Source of the DNA: Clostridia bacterium
Lineage (GTDB): Bacteria > Bacillota > Clostridia > Christensenellales > Borkfalkiaceae
Assembly (NCBI GenBank): GCA_017467275.1
Contig: JAFTSN010000001.1
Coordinates: forward strand, 248,001-312,000
Direction of reading: 5' to 3'
Length of the DNA stretch: 64,000 bases
Shown: positions 42,029 to 51,173 of the stretch, piece by piece
Layout: each line of letters starts with the position of its first letter
Numbering within the stretch: position 1 is the stretch's first letter
The notes under the pieces: model-generated
Databases searched by the model: none
What the model saw: the letters and a program-made list of their open reading frames with translations, nothing else
What the model was told of the DNA's origin: nothing
Made by a program: the position numbers and the translations under genes

Positions 42029-42715
42029 TTAAAAAATCTGCAAAACCGCGCGGTTAAGCTTCAGCCATTCCCGCCTTTTTTTGTAGTCGGGCAGATACCG
42101 TTCGACCACCGCCCAAAACGCCTTGGAATGGTTCTTCTCGAAGATATGCGAAAGCTCGTGCACGACGACGTATTCGATCGTCTCTTTCGGCGCGTATAAA
42201 AGCCGAAAGGAAAAATTGAGCGCGTTATCAGGCATACACGAAGCCCAACATTTTTTCGTCGCCGTGATCTTGAGCGACGGATAAGAAATCCCCATTCGCC
42301 GCGCCCAACGCTCCGCCGCCTCCGAAAAAATCCGCTCGGCGTTTTCCTTGAGCCATTTCACAAGCCGTTTTCTCGAATCCCTTTGCGGCAGATAAACGAT
42401 ATCGTTTGCGCCGTCGAAACCGCTTTGAAAGCATATCTTTTCCCCGGGGTACAGACGTATGGTCGTCCACCTGCCGATCAGATAAAAGGTGAAGCCGTCG
42501 AGATTTTCACTCGGCAACGTGATATCCTTTCCAATCCCCCTCGCCTTGTGCTTTAAGATCCAAGCCCGTTTTTTTCGGAGAAAGGAAAAAATCCGCTCCT
42601 CGCTCATGCGCTTTGGCGCGCGGACGACGACTCGCCCGAACGCGTCTATCAAAACAGCCAGCGTCTTTCTGTCGGAACGGATTATTTGATACGGTTTTAA
42701 TTCTTCTTCAATCAC
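42029..42715 (-). CDS. YgjP-like (DUF45) zinc metallopeptidase domain protein
   Basis: This protein has 228 residues from a GTG at 42715 that overlaps the galE stop (GTGA), which also fits the usual start of the family (short lead, then ASP/Arg-rich strand). The frame runs on to 42796 but inside galE. It has the DUF45 core: [48 protein letters not shown], with zinc motif HELSH and a third His eight residues on. YgjP/SprT-like proteins are predicted metal-dependent peptidases of unclear role. It is translationally coupled to galE. Confidence 0.85.
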   Translation of the reverse strand: MIEEELKPYQIIRSDRKTLAVLIDAFGRVVVRAPKRMSEERIFSFLRKKRAWILKHKARGIGKDITLPSENLDGFTFYLIGRWTTIRLYPGEKICFQSGFDGANDIVYLPQRDSRKRLVKWLKENAERIFSEAAERWARRMGISYPSLKITATKKCWASCMPDNALNFSFRLLYAPKETIEYVVVHELSHIFEKNHSKAFWAVVERYLPDYKKRREWLKLNRAVLQIF

Positions 42716-43725
42716 TTTTCGTAGCCGCGAGGGTTCCCGCTCTGCCATTTCCACTGCGAAGCGCACATCTCCTCGATACCGAACTGCGCCTTCCACTTAA
42801 GCTCCTTTGCCGCTTTATCGGGGCAGGCATAGCAAGCCGCGATATCCCCGGGTCTGCGCTCAACAATCTTATAGGGCAGCTCTTTCCCGCACGCCTTTTC
42901 AAAGGCATGAATCATATCGAGCACGCTATAGCCTTGACCTGTGCCGAGGTTATAAATATGCACGCCCGTCTCCTTACAATTCTCGATCGCGGCAATATGC
43001 CCGAGCGCCAAATCGACCACGTGGATATAGTCGCGCACACCCGTTCCGTCGGGCGTGTCGTAATCGTTGCCGTAGACTTGAATACATTTAAGCTTCCCGC
43101 TCGCCACCTGAGCCACGTAGGGCATCAGATTGTTGGGAATCCCCTTGGGGTCTTCGCCGATCAACCCGCTTTCGTGCGCGCCGACGGGGTTAAAGTATCT
43201 CAATAAAATGACGTTCCATGCGTTGTCCGCTTTATAAACGTCCTGCAAAATGCCCTCGAGCATAAGCTTGGTGCTTCCGTAGGGATTGGTCGTCGAGAGG
43301 TGGCAATCCTCGTCGAGGGGAAGCCGTTCGGGCGTGCCGTAGACGGTTGCCGACGAGGAGAAAATGATCTTCTTGACGTTGAACTTCTCCATGACCTCGA
43401 GAAGCGCGACCGTGCCGCCGATATTGTTGTCATAATATTTCAAGGGAATCTTACAGCTCTCGCCGACTGCTTTCAAGCCCGCAAAATGAATGACGGCGTC
43501 AATCTGATTTTCCGTGAAAATTTTCTCCATCCCCGCGCGATCGCGGATATCCGTCTCGTAAAATTTCACGCTCTTACCCGTGATGCTCTCCACGCGGCGC
43601 AAGCTCTCTGTGCTCGAATTGCACAAATTGTCCATCACGACAACGTTATAGCCCTTATTTAAAAGCTCCAAAACGGTGTGCGAACCGATATAGCCGCTAC
43701 CGCCTGTGACAAGAATGGTTTCCAT
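42712..43725 (-). CDS. galE: UDP-glucose 4-epimerase
   Basis: This 337-residue short-chain dehydrogenase-like epimerase interconverts UDP-glucose and UDP-galactose. The NAD site is [10 protein letters not shown] at the N-terminus, the catalytic Ser is in SSSATVYG and the YxxxK pair is in [29 protein letters not shown] is the substrate block. The length is standard. It lies 42 bases after the CNNM protein gene and overlaps the YgjP-like gene. It would serve galactose use or envelope polysaccharide synthesis. Confidence 0.96.
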   Translation of the reverse strand: METILVTGGSGYIGSHTVLELLNKGYNVVVMDNLCNSSTESLRRVESITGKSVKFYETDIRDRAGMEKIFTENQIDAVIHFAGLKAVGESCKIPLKYYDNNIGGTVALLEVMEKFNVKKIIFSSSATVYGTPERLPLDEDCHLSTTNPYGSTKLMLEGILQDVYKADNAWNVILLRYFNPVGAHESGLIGEDPKGIPNNLMPYVAQVASGKLKCIQVYGNDYDTPDGTGVRDYIHVVDLALGHIAAIENCKETGVHIYNLGTGQGYSVLDMIHAFEKACGKELPYKIVERRPGDIAACYACPDKAAKELKWKAQFGIEEMCASQWKWQSGNPRGYEK

Positions 43726-43767
43726 CTATTTCACCTCCAACGGGGTCCTGCCCCGCTTCAAACAATT

Positions 43768-45027
43768 TTATTCCTCTTCCGTTTCCTCAACCCGCTTGGA
43801 ACGCACCTTCAAAACCTTTTGACGGGTGGTTTTCACAACCTTGATCTCGAGAAACTTAAATTTCAAAATTTCGCCGACGGGCGGAATCCCACCGTATTTT
43901 TCCATAACCCAGCCGCCAACTGTGTTGGACTCAAAATTATCGTCCTCCTCCTCGACGCCGTATAAGTCGAAAAAGGTCTCCAGCTCGCATTTGCCGTCCA
44001 CCCAATATTCGTCCTCGGCGATCTTGCCGAAAAGGACCTCCTCTTCGTCGTGCTCGTCCCAGATCTCGCCGACGAGCTCCTCCAAGATATCCTCAAGCGT
44101 GACGATACCGACCATGCCGCCGTATTCGTCCGAAACCGCCGCCATGTGAATCTTCTGCTTTTGAAGCTGTTTTAAAAGGGTGGAAATACGGGTGTATTCC
44201 GTCGTGAACGCGATATCTTGCAACACGCGCCCGATGTCCTTATCGCCGTTGAGATACGCGTTATAGAAATCCCGCTCGTGAATGAGTCCGATCACGTTAT
44301 CGATCGTATCCTTATAGACGGGGATGCGAGAATAGACGTTTTCGCGGAAAACGGACAAAATCTCGTCCATACTGCTGTCGTTGGAGACGGCAACCACGTC
44401 CACGCGCGGGACCAAAATGTCCTCGACTTTCAGATCGTCGAATTCGAGCGCCGAACGAAGCAGCTCCGATTCGTCCTCCTTAAGCGTGCCGTCCTCCTCC
44501 GCCTCGTCAACGAGCGACATAAGCTCCTCGTCCGTCACCGTGTCGTCGGGCTTCAAACGGAATATTTTCGCAAGCAGCTTTTTAAAGCCGTTGAAAAGAA
44601 ATCCGAACGGCACTAAAATCCAATAGAAAAACTGCATCAACGGGTAAAAGAGGAAGCAGATCTTCTCGGGATATACGCTCGCGAGATACTTGGGCGTGAT
44701 CTCGCCGAAAATAAGCACCGCAAGCGTCAAAACGACGGTTGAAACGGTGGTGGCGTTCGCACCTGCGCCCAAAAGCTTTGCAAACAGAACGGTACCCAGC
44801 GCGGAAGCCGTTAAGTTGACGATGTTGTTCCCTATAAGAATCGCCGTGATCAGCTTATCGTATTTTTCCTCGGCAAAGGCATACACCGCTTTCGCGTTCT
44901 TCTTGCCGAGCGTGAGCATGCTTTTGAGCTTGATTCTGTTCGCGCAGGAGAACGCCGTCTCCGTCGCCGAGAAAAAGCCCGAAAGCAAAATGAGCACAAC
45001 GATTACAATAGATAGAGGGATATCCAT
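43768..45027 (-). CDS. CNNM/CorC (hemolysin C-type) membrane protein
   Basis: This protein has 419 residues. The N-terminal ~195 residues are a CNNM domain with four hydrophobic segments (first: IVIVVLILLSGFFSATETAFSCA) and the acidic ERS-like helix. A CBS pair follows (VPRVDVVAVSNDSSMDEIL ... VYKDTIDNVIGLIHERDF and the second with AAVSDEYGGMVGIVTLEDILEEL), then a CorC/HlyC C-terminal domain (DEYWVDGKCELETFFDLYG). Family members are Mg2+ or Co2+ exporters; the old haemolysin name is misleading. It is the first gene of a three-gene unit with a perfect promoter. Confidence 0.93.
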   Translation of the reverse strand: MDIPLSIVIVVLILLSGFFSATETAFSCANRIKLKSMLTLGKKNAKAVYAFAEEKYDKLITAILIGNNIVNLTASALGTVLFAKLLGAGANATTVSTVVLTLAVLIFGEITPKYLASVYPEKICFLFYPLMQFFYWILVPFGFLFNGFKKLLAKIFRLKPDDTVTDEELMSLVDEAEEDGTLKEDESELLRSALEFDDLKVEDILVPRVDVVAVSNDSSMDEILSVFRENVYSRIPVYKDTIDNVIGLIHERDFYNAYLNGDKDIGRVLQDIAFTTEYTRISTLLKQLQKQKIHMAAVSDEYGGMVGIVTLEDILEELVGEIWDEHDEEEVLFGKIAEDEYWVDGKCELETFFDLYGVEEEDDNFESNTVGGWVMEKYGGIPPVGEILKFKFLEIKVVKTTRQKVLKVRSKRVEETEEE

Positions 45028-45081
45028 AAATCCTCCGTGTGAAATTTAAGCGGCATGACGTTCACCGCCTTACAGGATTTT

Positions 45082-45110
45082 ATTATAATACTTTTATGAG
45101 ACTTTGTCAA
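45082..45110 (-). promoter_or_regulatory. Perfect-consensus promoter of the CNNM-galE-ygjP unit
   Basis: TTGACA (45105-45110), 17 bp, TATAAT (45082-45087) on the minus strand. Confidence 0.92.
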
Positions 45111-45209
45111 GATAAAGTATGTGAAATTGTATTTTTTCACAAAAAATCTGAAAGATTTTCACAACCGTTTGATAATCGAACGCCTTTTTTCGGTCCATTT
45201 AACAAAAAA

Positions 45210-45238
45210 TGCGGAAAGAACGTCAAGCCCTTTCCGCA
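45210..45238 (-). terminator. Terminator of the GH31 gene
   Basis: TGCGGAAAG / CTTTCCGCA, 9-bp perfect stem with an 11-base loop, T-rich on both sides. Confidence 0.85.
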
Positions 45239-45257
45239 CTTTTTCAATATTCGCTCT

Positions 45258-47690
45258 TCACTTTTCGCCGACCGTCTCTTTCAGTCTCAGCTTCACGCCC
45301 GCGTTCAAGCCCGATGCTTCGACCGTCTTTAAAAACGCCTCAACGCTATCCGTCTCGAAAAGCTTGGCACGAAGCGCGCCCTTTTCGTCGTTCACGCCCT
45401 CCGCGCACAGTAAAATTTCAAGCGCCCGCGCCTTCAATTCTTCCAGCTCGCCCGCCACCGAAAACTCAACCTCGACCGTGTATTCGCAGCCCGCCTCAAA
45501 GGCAAATTCCGCCGCCGCGCAATCCAAAACGAGCTTTTTCAAAGGCACTTCCACGCCGTCCTTTCTAACCGTGACAGCTCCGCCTGGAATATCCTTGAAC
45601 AGCACTCGAATCCGTCTCCCCTCGGGCACGACGGAGCTTTCCCCGCGCGAGCTGATTCTCAACGTTTGCAGACATGCCCCGTCCGTTTCGGAAAGCGCCA
45701 TCTTAAACCCGGTGAAAAATTCGCCCTGCTTTCCGTTCTCTCTGCCGTCCTCATAGAGCGTGAATCCACCGTTCCCCGAATACGCCCAAACCTCAAGCTT
45801 TTCGGGATTATCCACCGAATTGCCTTTATCTGCCGACAGCGGCAACACCCCGCCTGCTCTCATTAAAACAGGCACGTTTTCCAAGGTGCGAAGCAGTGTT
45901 TTGGTCACGCCGCCCACAGGGGAAACGTACTTGTCCCCCGTGAAAATATCCGTCCACCGTCCCTCGGGAATCCAAACGCGGGTACGCGCATAGCCGTCCT
46001 TAAAGCGTTTGGCGGTCACGGGCGCGACAAGCATATCCCCGCCGAACAAATACTCGCTCTTTCTCTCATAGGCTTCCCGTTGGTCCCATTCGTAGTAAAC
46101 GGGCTCGACGATTGCCAGCCCCTCCTCGCTCGTGCGGCGGGCTTGCGTATACAGCCAAGGAATCAATCTGTGACGGAATCGGAGCCAATTTTCAGCGACC
46201 GCCCCCGCACCGTTCAAATACCGCCAAGGTTCCTTGCTCATCGTCAATTCGCTTGAGCCGTGCAAACGGTTGATGGGACTCAAAACTCCGAACTGTACGT
46301 GGCGCGTATATAATTCGTCCGATTTTTCACCCTGCATATGTCCGCCGATATCGTGACTCCACCAAGTGTAACCGACGTTACTCGCCGTCGCCGTGAAATA
46401 GGGAAGATACCCGAGCGTTTTCCACGTGACGTGCGTATCGCCTGAAAATCCCAACGGATATCTGTGCGATCCGACGCCCGCATAACGCGAAAGAATGAGC
46501 GGCGTTTGGGTGTCGGCGGCGTTGTCGAGATAATGATAGTGGTTGAGCGACCATAAGGGATCCAAGCCTTCCATACCCGAAGTCGTGCCCTGCTGCCAAT
46601 CAATCCACCAAAACGCAACCCCGTCCCTTTCGTGCGGCTTATGCACAACGGAAAAATAGTTCTCTATAAACTTCGGATTGGCAATATCAAACGGGATTTT
46701 TTCGAGCGTAGAAGCGTCCATGCCCATAGCGTTTGCCATTTCCTCATAGCAATCTTCCCACCAACGAATCCCGTCTGCGGGATGGAGATTCAAGGTAATC
46801 TTGAGCCCCCTTTGGGAAATTTCTTTTAAGAACGCTTGCGGATCGGGGAAAAGCTCTTTGTTCCAGCTATACCCCGTCCAGCCGTTCGCGCCGCCGTAAA
46901 ACGGGGTGTTTCTCCCCTGCTCCGTGATTTTTTTCTGCGCGTCGAGGTTATTTGAATAATGCCAATCCATATCGATCGTCGCAACCGTCAAGGGCACCTC
47001 TCTCTCCTCGAAGCGGTTTAAAACGCGCAGATATTCCTCGTCCGTATAGGCAAAATAGCGGCTCCACCAATTCCCGAGCGCAAACCGCGGCACAAGCGGG
47101 GTCTTGCCCGTGATGAGATAGAGCGCGCGCACCGCTCCGCGATAGTCGTTTCCATAGACGAATACGTACTCGTCCGTTCCGTCTCCTTTCTCCGCAATAA
47201 TTTCGCCGTTTTCGCTTAACGTGAGCGAATTCTCGTCGTGAAACAGCGCAACGCCGCTCCTCGAGCAAACGCCGTTTTCGAGCTCCACCTTATGCGACGG
47301 CGTGGGATTATACGGCTCTTTAATAAAATCGTCGCCGTTACACTGATCGAGAGTGCGGTAGGTCCCCTTGAGATTCCCCGCATTTTCAATCCGTTTGAGC
47401 TTCCCGCCCACCTCGACGAGACAATCCTCCCGCTTTTCGCGCAATATAAGCTTAAAGCCCGCCGCCGTTATGACCGCCCGCTTTTCCCCAAGTTCCACGC
47501 TAAACTCCTGCTCGGGCATATCACGGAACCAAACCGACTGCGTCGCTGCATCGCGGAAAACGCCCCTCTCGCTTCTCTCCAAGCGAAATAGCCTGTCCGT
47601 TAAAACGGTCACACGGTAATTCTTCCAAAAAACGACGTTTTTCTCTTTCGCCACAGGCGAAGTTTTTACAATAAAGCGTTCGCTTAACAT
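45258..47690 (-). CDS. GH31 family glycosidase (alpha-glucosidase type)
   Basis: This 810-residue retaining alpha-glycosidase has a beta-sandwich N-domain, then the barrel from about residue 205. The nucleophile is Asp364 in FWWIDWQQGTT and the acid/base is Asp418 in GFSGDTH. IDMDWHYSNN and WWSHDIGGHMQG are further family blocks, and C-terminal beta domains follow. There is no signal peptide, so it acts on imported oligosaccharides in the cytoplasm. The IDWQQG form of the nucleophile motif occurs in a GH31 subgroup that includes alpha-glucosidases and glucosyltransferases, so the exact specificity is open. AAGGAGAT precedes the ATG. A divergent AraC gene probably activates it. Confidence 0.92.
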   Translation of the reverse strand: MLSERFIVKTSPVAKEKNVVFWKNYRVTVLTDRLFRLERSERGVFRDAATQSVWFRDMPEQEFSVELGEKRAVITAAGFKLILREKREDCLVEVGGKLKRIENAGNLKGTYRTLDQCNGDDFIKEPYNPTPSHKVELENGVCSRSGVALFHDENSLTLSENGEIIAEKGDGTDEYVFVYGNDYRGAVRALYLITGKTPLVPRFALGNWWSRYFAYTDEEYLRVLNRFEEREVPLTVATIDMDWHYSNNLDAQKKITEQGRNTPFYGGANGWTGYSWNKELFPDPQAFLKEISQRGLKITLNLHPADGIRWWEDCYEEMANAMGMDASTLEKIPFDIANPKFIENYFSVVHKPHERDGVAFWWIDWQQGTTSGMEGLDPLWSLNHYHYLDNAADTQTPLILSRYAGVGSHRYPLGFSGDTHVTWKTLGYLPYFTATASNVGYTWWSHDIGGHMQGEKSDELYTRHVQFGVLSPINRLHGSSELTMSKEPWRYLNGAGAVAENWLRFRHRLIPWLYTQARRTSEEGLAIVEPVYYEWDQREAYERKSEYLFGGDMLVAPVTAKRFKDGYARTRVWIPEGRWTDIFTGDKYVSPVGGVTKTLLRTLENVPVLMRAGGVLPLSADKGNSVDNPEKLEVWAYSGNGGFTLYEDGRENGKQGEFFTGFKMALSETDGACLQTLRISSRGESSVVPEGRRIRVLFKDIPGGAVTVRKDGVEVPLKKLVLDCAAAEFAFEAGCEYTVEVEFSVAGELEELKARALEILLCAEGVNDEKGALRAKLFETDSVEAFLKTVEASGLNAGVKLRLKETVGEK

Positions 47691-47707
47691 TTTCTATCTC
47701 CTTTTAC

Positions 47708-47736
47708 TTGACTTTCTAGCGATTTTATTATATCAT
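47708..47736 (+). promoter_or_regulatory. Promoter of the GH31-linked AraC gene
   Basis: TTGACT (47708-47713), 17 bp, TATCAT (47731-47736). On the opposite strand a TATAAT (47727-47732) for the GH31 gene overlaps it and has no good -35, consistent with activator dependence. Confidence 0.6.
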
Positions 47737-47796
47737 AAAAACAACGGGATTATTATTATTTTTTACTGTTATTATCATAAATCTTAAGGTATCTGT

Positions 47797-48561
47797 ATGT
47801 TTTTTGAAACTTATCGCGATCAAACCTCTTATTATTATCACGGCGACAACATCTGCCCCGCCCATTTTCACCGTTCACCCGAGGTTATGTATGTGCTTTC
47901 GGGCTCAAAAACAGCGTGGCTAGACGGCAAACAATACGAGATTTCGGAAGGAGAAATGCTCGTTTGTACGCCTTATGCCCTACATCTGTTTCCGCCCAGC
48001 GAAAACGGCGTGCAGATCGTCGCTTCTATCCCCAGCGAATATTGCTCGAGATTTGAGCGGCTTTGTCAGGCAAATACGCCCGTCTCTCCCATCGTCAAGG
48101 ACGAAAACGGCGTTCTTCTGAAGCTGATTACCGCGCTGAAAAATCAAAAAAATCCGTTCCTTTTCGAGGGGATTGCCAACTGTCTGTTCGGCTTTTTCAC
48201 GGAACGAATCGGCTTTGTCCCGACAAAGGCACCGTCCGAACGCTCCATAGTGGACTCGATTGCAAAATATATCGATGAAAATTACTCTAATCCTTTGACG
48301 CTCGACGGGCTAGCCCTAGAATTCGGCTACTCGCCCAACTACTTTTCTTTTCTCTTTAAAAAGCATTTCAAAACGGGCGTCACGCAATATATCAATTTCA
48401 CGCGCGTGATAAAATCCCTAAAGCTGTTGAAAAGCCAAAAGATTTCCTCCGTCTATTTTCTATGCGGCTTCAAAAGCCCCCAGCAATACTTTTTGAACTT
48501 TAAAAGATACTTCGGCTGCACGCCGAAAGAATATATGAGCGGCAAAAAACGTTTCGATTGA
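47797..48561 (+). CDS. AraC-family regulator with cupin sensor domain
   Basis: This protein has 254 residues. The N-terminal half is an AraC-type cupin (HFHRSPEVMYVLSGSKTAWLDGKQYEISEGEMLVCTPYALH), the sugar-sensing fold. The C-terminal 100 residues are the two-HTH AraC domain (LDGLALEFGYSPNYFSFLFKKHF and a second unit ending FGCTPKEYMSGKK). It is divergent from the GH31 glucosidase and is probably its oligosaccharide-responsive activator. It ends at a terminator hairpin that overlaps the last codons. Confidence 0.92.
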   Translation: MFFETYRDQTSYYYHGDNICPAHFHRSPEVMYVLSGSKTAWLDGKQYEISEGEMLVCTPYALHLFPPSENGVQIVASIPSEYCSRFERLCQANTPVSPIVKDENGVLLKLITALKNQKNPFLFEGIANCLFGFFTERIGFVPTKAPSERSIVDSIAKYIDENYSNPLTLDGLALEFGYSPNYFSFLFKKHFKTGVTQYINFTRVIKSLKLLKSQKISSVYFLCGFKSPQQYFLNFKRYFGCTPKEYMSGKKRFD

Positions 48562-48575
48562 TTCGGAACGTTTTT
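48545..48575 (+). terminator. Terminator of the AraC gene, overlapping its stop
   Basis: AAAAACGTTTCG and CGGAACGTTTTT pair (one G-U) across the stop codon and are followed by CTTAT. Confidence 0.8.
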
Positions 48576-48629
48576 CTTATCTCAAGCCCGCCTCCGCATT
48601 GACCTCCGCTTCGCCTTTTAACGGGACGT

Positions 48630-50180
48630 TCATTCCGTTTTTTTTCGTTCAAACAAATATTCCCCGTTCTTTCCGAGCTTCCGCTCGGGGAAATGGCACG
48701 CCGCGAAATGCCCCTTGGCAACCTCCTTAAGCTCGGGCGGTACGCGTCTGCATTTTTCCTGCGCCATAAAGCACCGCGTGTGAAATTTGCATCCGGACGG
48801 CGGGCGTATCGGACTCGGAATATTCCCCTCGAGAATGATTTTCTCCCGCCCCGCACCCTCGGGGTCGGTGGTGGGGATGGAGCTTAACAGCGCGACTGTA
48901 TACGGATGCCTCGGGTCCTTAAAAACCGTTTTCGCGTCCGCGAGCTCGACGATATTGCCAAGATACATCACCCCGATTCGCCCTGAAATGTGCCTAACGA
49001 CGGAAAGATCGTGCGAAATAAACAGATAGGTAAATTTTTCCCGCGCTTGAAGCTCCTGCAAGAGGTTGATAATCTGTGACTGAATGGAGACGTCGAGCGC
49101 GGACACGCACTCGTCGCAGACGACGAATTTGGGTCGGACGGCAAGCGCCCGCGCGATACAGATTCTTTGGCGTTGCCCGCCCGAAAACTGATGCGGATAG
49201 CGGTGTAGCATATATTCCTGTAAACCGCATTCCTTCATGACCTCTAAAATATACTCCCGCATCTTTTTCGAGCCTCTCTTGAAAAAACCGTGCGTGACGA
49301 GCCCCTCCTCAATGATCTGTCCAACGGTCATGCGTGGATCGAGCGAGGAATAGGGGTCCTGAAAAATAATCTGCAAATCCTTTCTTAAAAACCGCATCTC
49401 GTTATAAGTCAGCCGCGAAAGGTCTATCCCATCGTCCAAAAAAGCCTCCAATCGGCAAAATTCCGCATTGTCTGCATATTTTTTCTTGAGCGCTTCTATC
49501 TTCCCGCAAATCGTCTCGCTGCTTTTTGTCAATAGAGACATACTCCCCTCGAGCGCGCGTTTTTTTTCCTCAAGCCGCCGTCTTTCAGTCTGCGTTTTTC
49601 CCTCTTTTTCGAGACTCTTCTCCTTTCTTTTCAGCTTTGCTATTTCAACGTTCAAGCGATAACGATCAAAAAGAAGCGTCGCCCCCGCGCGAAGCTCCAA
49701 GCCGTCCAAAGCGGCAAAACCGCCGAGGATGCTCGCCACGGCAAAAAACGCAGAATCCGCGTTTGCCTGCGCCAAGTTTTTTTCCTGTAGCTGAAAGAAG
49801 GTCGCACCATCCCCCAGCGCCTCGCATTCCTCCGCTTTCTTTTTCGCAGCGACCGTTAAATCGCGATATTTTTTCACGTACCGTTCCGCGTTCTTTAAAA
49901 CGTCCTCGACGTAACGGGGCGCGAGCTCGGAGACCGAACGCCCGTAATAGACGGTGCTGCCCGCCGTCTGCTCGTAAAGCTGTAAAATCACTCTGCCGAG
50001 CGTGGATTTTCCGCATCCCGATTCCCCCACGAGCCCGAGCGTTTCCCCTTCAAAAATATCGAGCGAGATTTCTTCGTTCGCCCGAACGAATAACCGCTCC
50101 CGTTTAAAAAACGACTCTTTTGCCACGGGAAAATATTTTTTAAGACCGTTGATTGACAGCAATTTTTTTGTGTTTTGCAC
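48630..50180 (-). CDS. oppF: Oligopeptide ABC transporter ATPase OppF with a large insertion
   Basis: This 516-residue protein starts at GTG 50180 (AAGGAGGAG seven bases upstream) and overlaps the oppD end by 41 bases. Walker [10 protein letters not shown] (52-60), Q-loop Gln274 in IIFQDPYSS, signature FSGGQRQR (332-339), Walker B VVCDE (353-357), switch His390, and the C-terminal Cys set (464, 470, 477, 495) are all present. OppF is normally about 320-340 residues. The excess is an insertion at about 86-257, between the first beta layer and the Q-loop, with a hydrophobic stretch (about 142-171) and a Lys/Glu-rich probable coiled coil (about 178-240). The catalytic motifs stay intact, so it should be active. 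Confidence 0.93.
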   Translation of the reverse strand: MQNTKKLLSINGLKKYFPVAKESFFKRERLFVRANEEISLDIFEGETLGLVGESGCGKSTLGRVILQLYEQTAGSTVYYGRSVSELAPRYVEDVLKNAERYVKKYRDLTVAAKKKAEECEALGDGATFFQLQEKNLAQANADSAFFAVASILGGFAALDGLELRAGATLLFDRYRLNVEIAKLKRKEKSLEKEGKTQTERRRLEEKKRALEGSMSLLTKSSETICGKIEALKKKYADNAEFCRLEAFLDDGIDLSRLTYNEMRFLRKDLQIIFQDPYSSLDPRMTVGQIIEEGLVTHGFFKRGSKKMREYILEVMKECGLQEYMLHRYPHQFSGGQRQRICIARALAVRPKFVVCDECVSALDVSIQSQIINLLQELQAREKFTYLFISHDLSVVRHISGRIGVMYLGNIVELADAKTVFKDPRHPYTVALLSSIPTTDPEGAGREKIILEGNIPSPIRPPSGCKFHTRCFMAQEKCRRVPPELKEVAKGHFAACHFPERKLGKNGEYLFERKKTE

Positions 50181-51171
50181 TCTTTCTCTCCTCCTTTTTG
50201 GGATAGAAACAACGAATCAACTGCCCCGGTGCGTGCTCTTTGAGCTCGGGCTCGGTTTCGATACACTTCTTCGTGCAATATTTACACCGCGGCGCAAATT
50301 TACACCCTTTGGGCAGCTCCAGCGGATGAGGCACTGCGCCTGGAATGGGTTCAAGTCTCTTTCCCGCACTCTCCAATCGTGGCACCGAGAGCATCAGCCC
50401 CTCCGTGTAGGGATGTGAATACTCGCAATTCGTAAAAATGAGCTTTGCCGACGAGCGTTCCACCACCTGCCCACAATACATAACCACGACGTCGTCCGCC
50501 ATTTCGTTTATCACGCCGAGATCGTGCGTGATAAAGACGATAGACGTACCGTTTTCCCGTTGCAGTTCGTTCATCAACCGCAAAATTTGCGCCTGAATCG
50601 TGACGTCAAGCGCGGTCGTAGGCTCGTCCGCAATCAAAATCTTCGGACGGCACGCAAGCGCCATTGCAATCATGACCCGTTGCCGCATACCGCCCGAGAG
50701 CTGATGCGGATACTGCCTTGCCACCGCCTCGGGGTTAGGGATCTGCACAGCGGCAAGCATGCGGACGGCTTCCCGCTCCGCCTCCTTTTTTTTGAGTCCG
50801 CGGTGGATTATAAAGGGCTCGGAAAGCTGCCGTTTCACACTGAATACGGGATTAAGCGAGGTCATGGGCTCCTGAAAAATAACGGAGATCTGATTGCCGC
50901 GTATTTCATACATTCGGTTAAGGGGCACCTTGGTCAAATCCTCGAGCATTCCGCCCGCGTCAAAGAGGATCTCCCCGCTCTCAATATAGCCGTTCCCGTC
51001 GAGGAGACGCAAGATACTCATTGCGGAAACGCTTTTCCCTGACCCCGATTCGCCAACGATCCCAAGCGTTTTCCCCGCCTCGATCGAATAGGAAACGTCG
51101 TTGACCGCTTTCACGATCCCCCGTTTCGTCCGAAAATAGGTGTGCAAATTTTTTACTTCGAGTAAGGACAT
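50140..51171 (-). CDS. oppD: Oligopeptide ABC transporter ATPase OppD
   Basis: This protein has 343 residues from the ATG at 51171 (GGAGAA upstream, two bases after the oppC stop); the frame extends to 51288 only inside oppC. Walker [10 protein letters not shown], signature [15 protein letters not shown], Walker [13 protein letters not shown], His in FITHDLGV, and the C-terminal cysteine-containing region ([14 protein letters not shown] ... RCFYP), which in some members binds an Fe-S cluster. Length and motifs are normal, in contrast to the enlarged OppF with which it pairs. Confidence 0.96.
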   Translation of the reverse strand: MSLLEVKNLHTYFRTKRGIVKAVNDVSYSIEAGKTLGIVGESGSGKSVSAMSILRLLDGNGYIESGEILFDAGGMLEDLTKVPLNRMYEIRGNQISVIFQEPMTSLNPVFSVKRQLSEPFIIHRGLKKKEAEREAVRMLAAVQIPNPEAVARQYPHQLSGGMRQRVMIAMALACRPKILIADEPTTALDVTIQAQILRLMNELQRENGTSIVFITHDLGVINEMADDVVVMYCGQVVERSSAKLIFTNCEYSHPYTEGLMLSVPRLESAGKRLEPIPGAVPHPLELPKGCKFAPRCKYCTKKCIETEPELKEHAPGQLIRCFYPKKEERKSAKHKKIAVNQRS

Positions 51172-51173
51172 AT

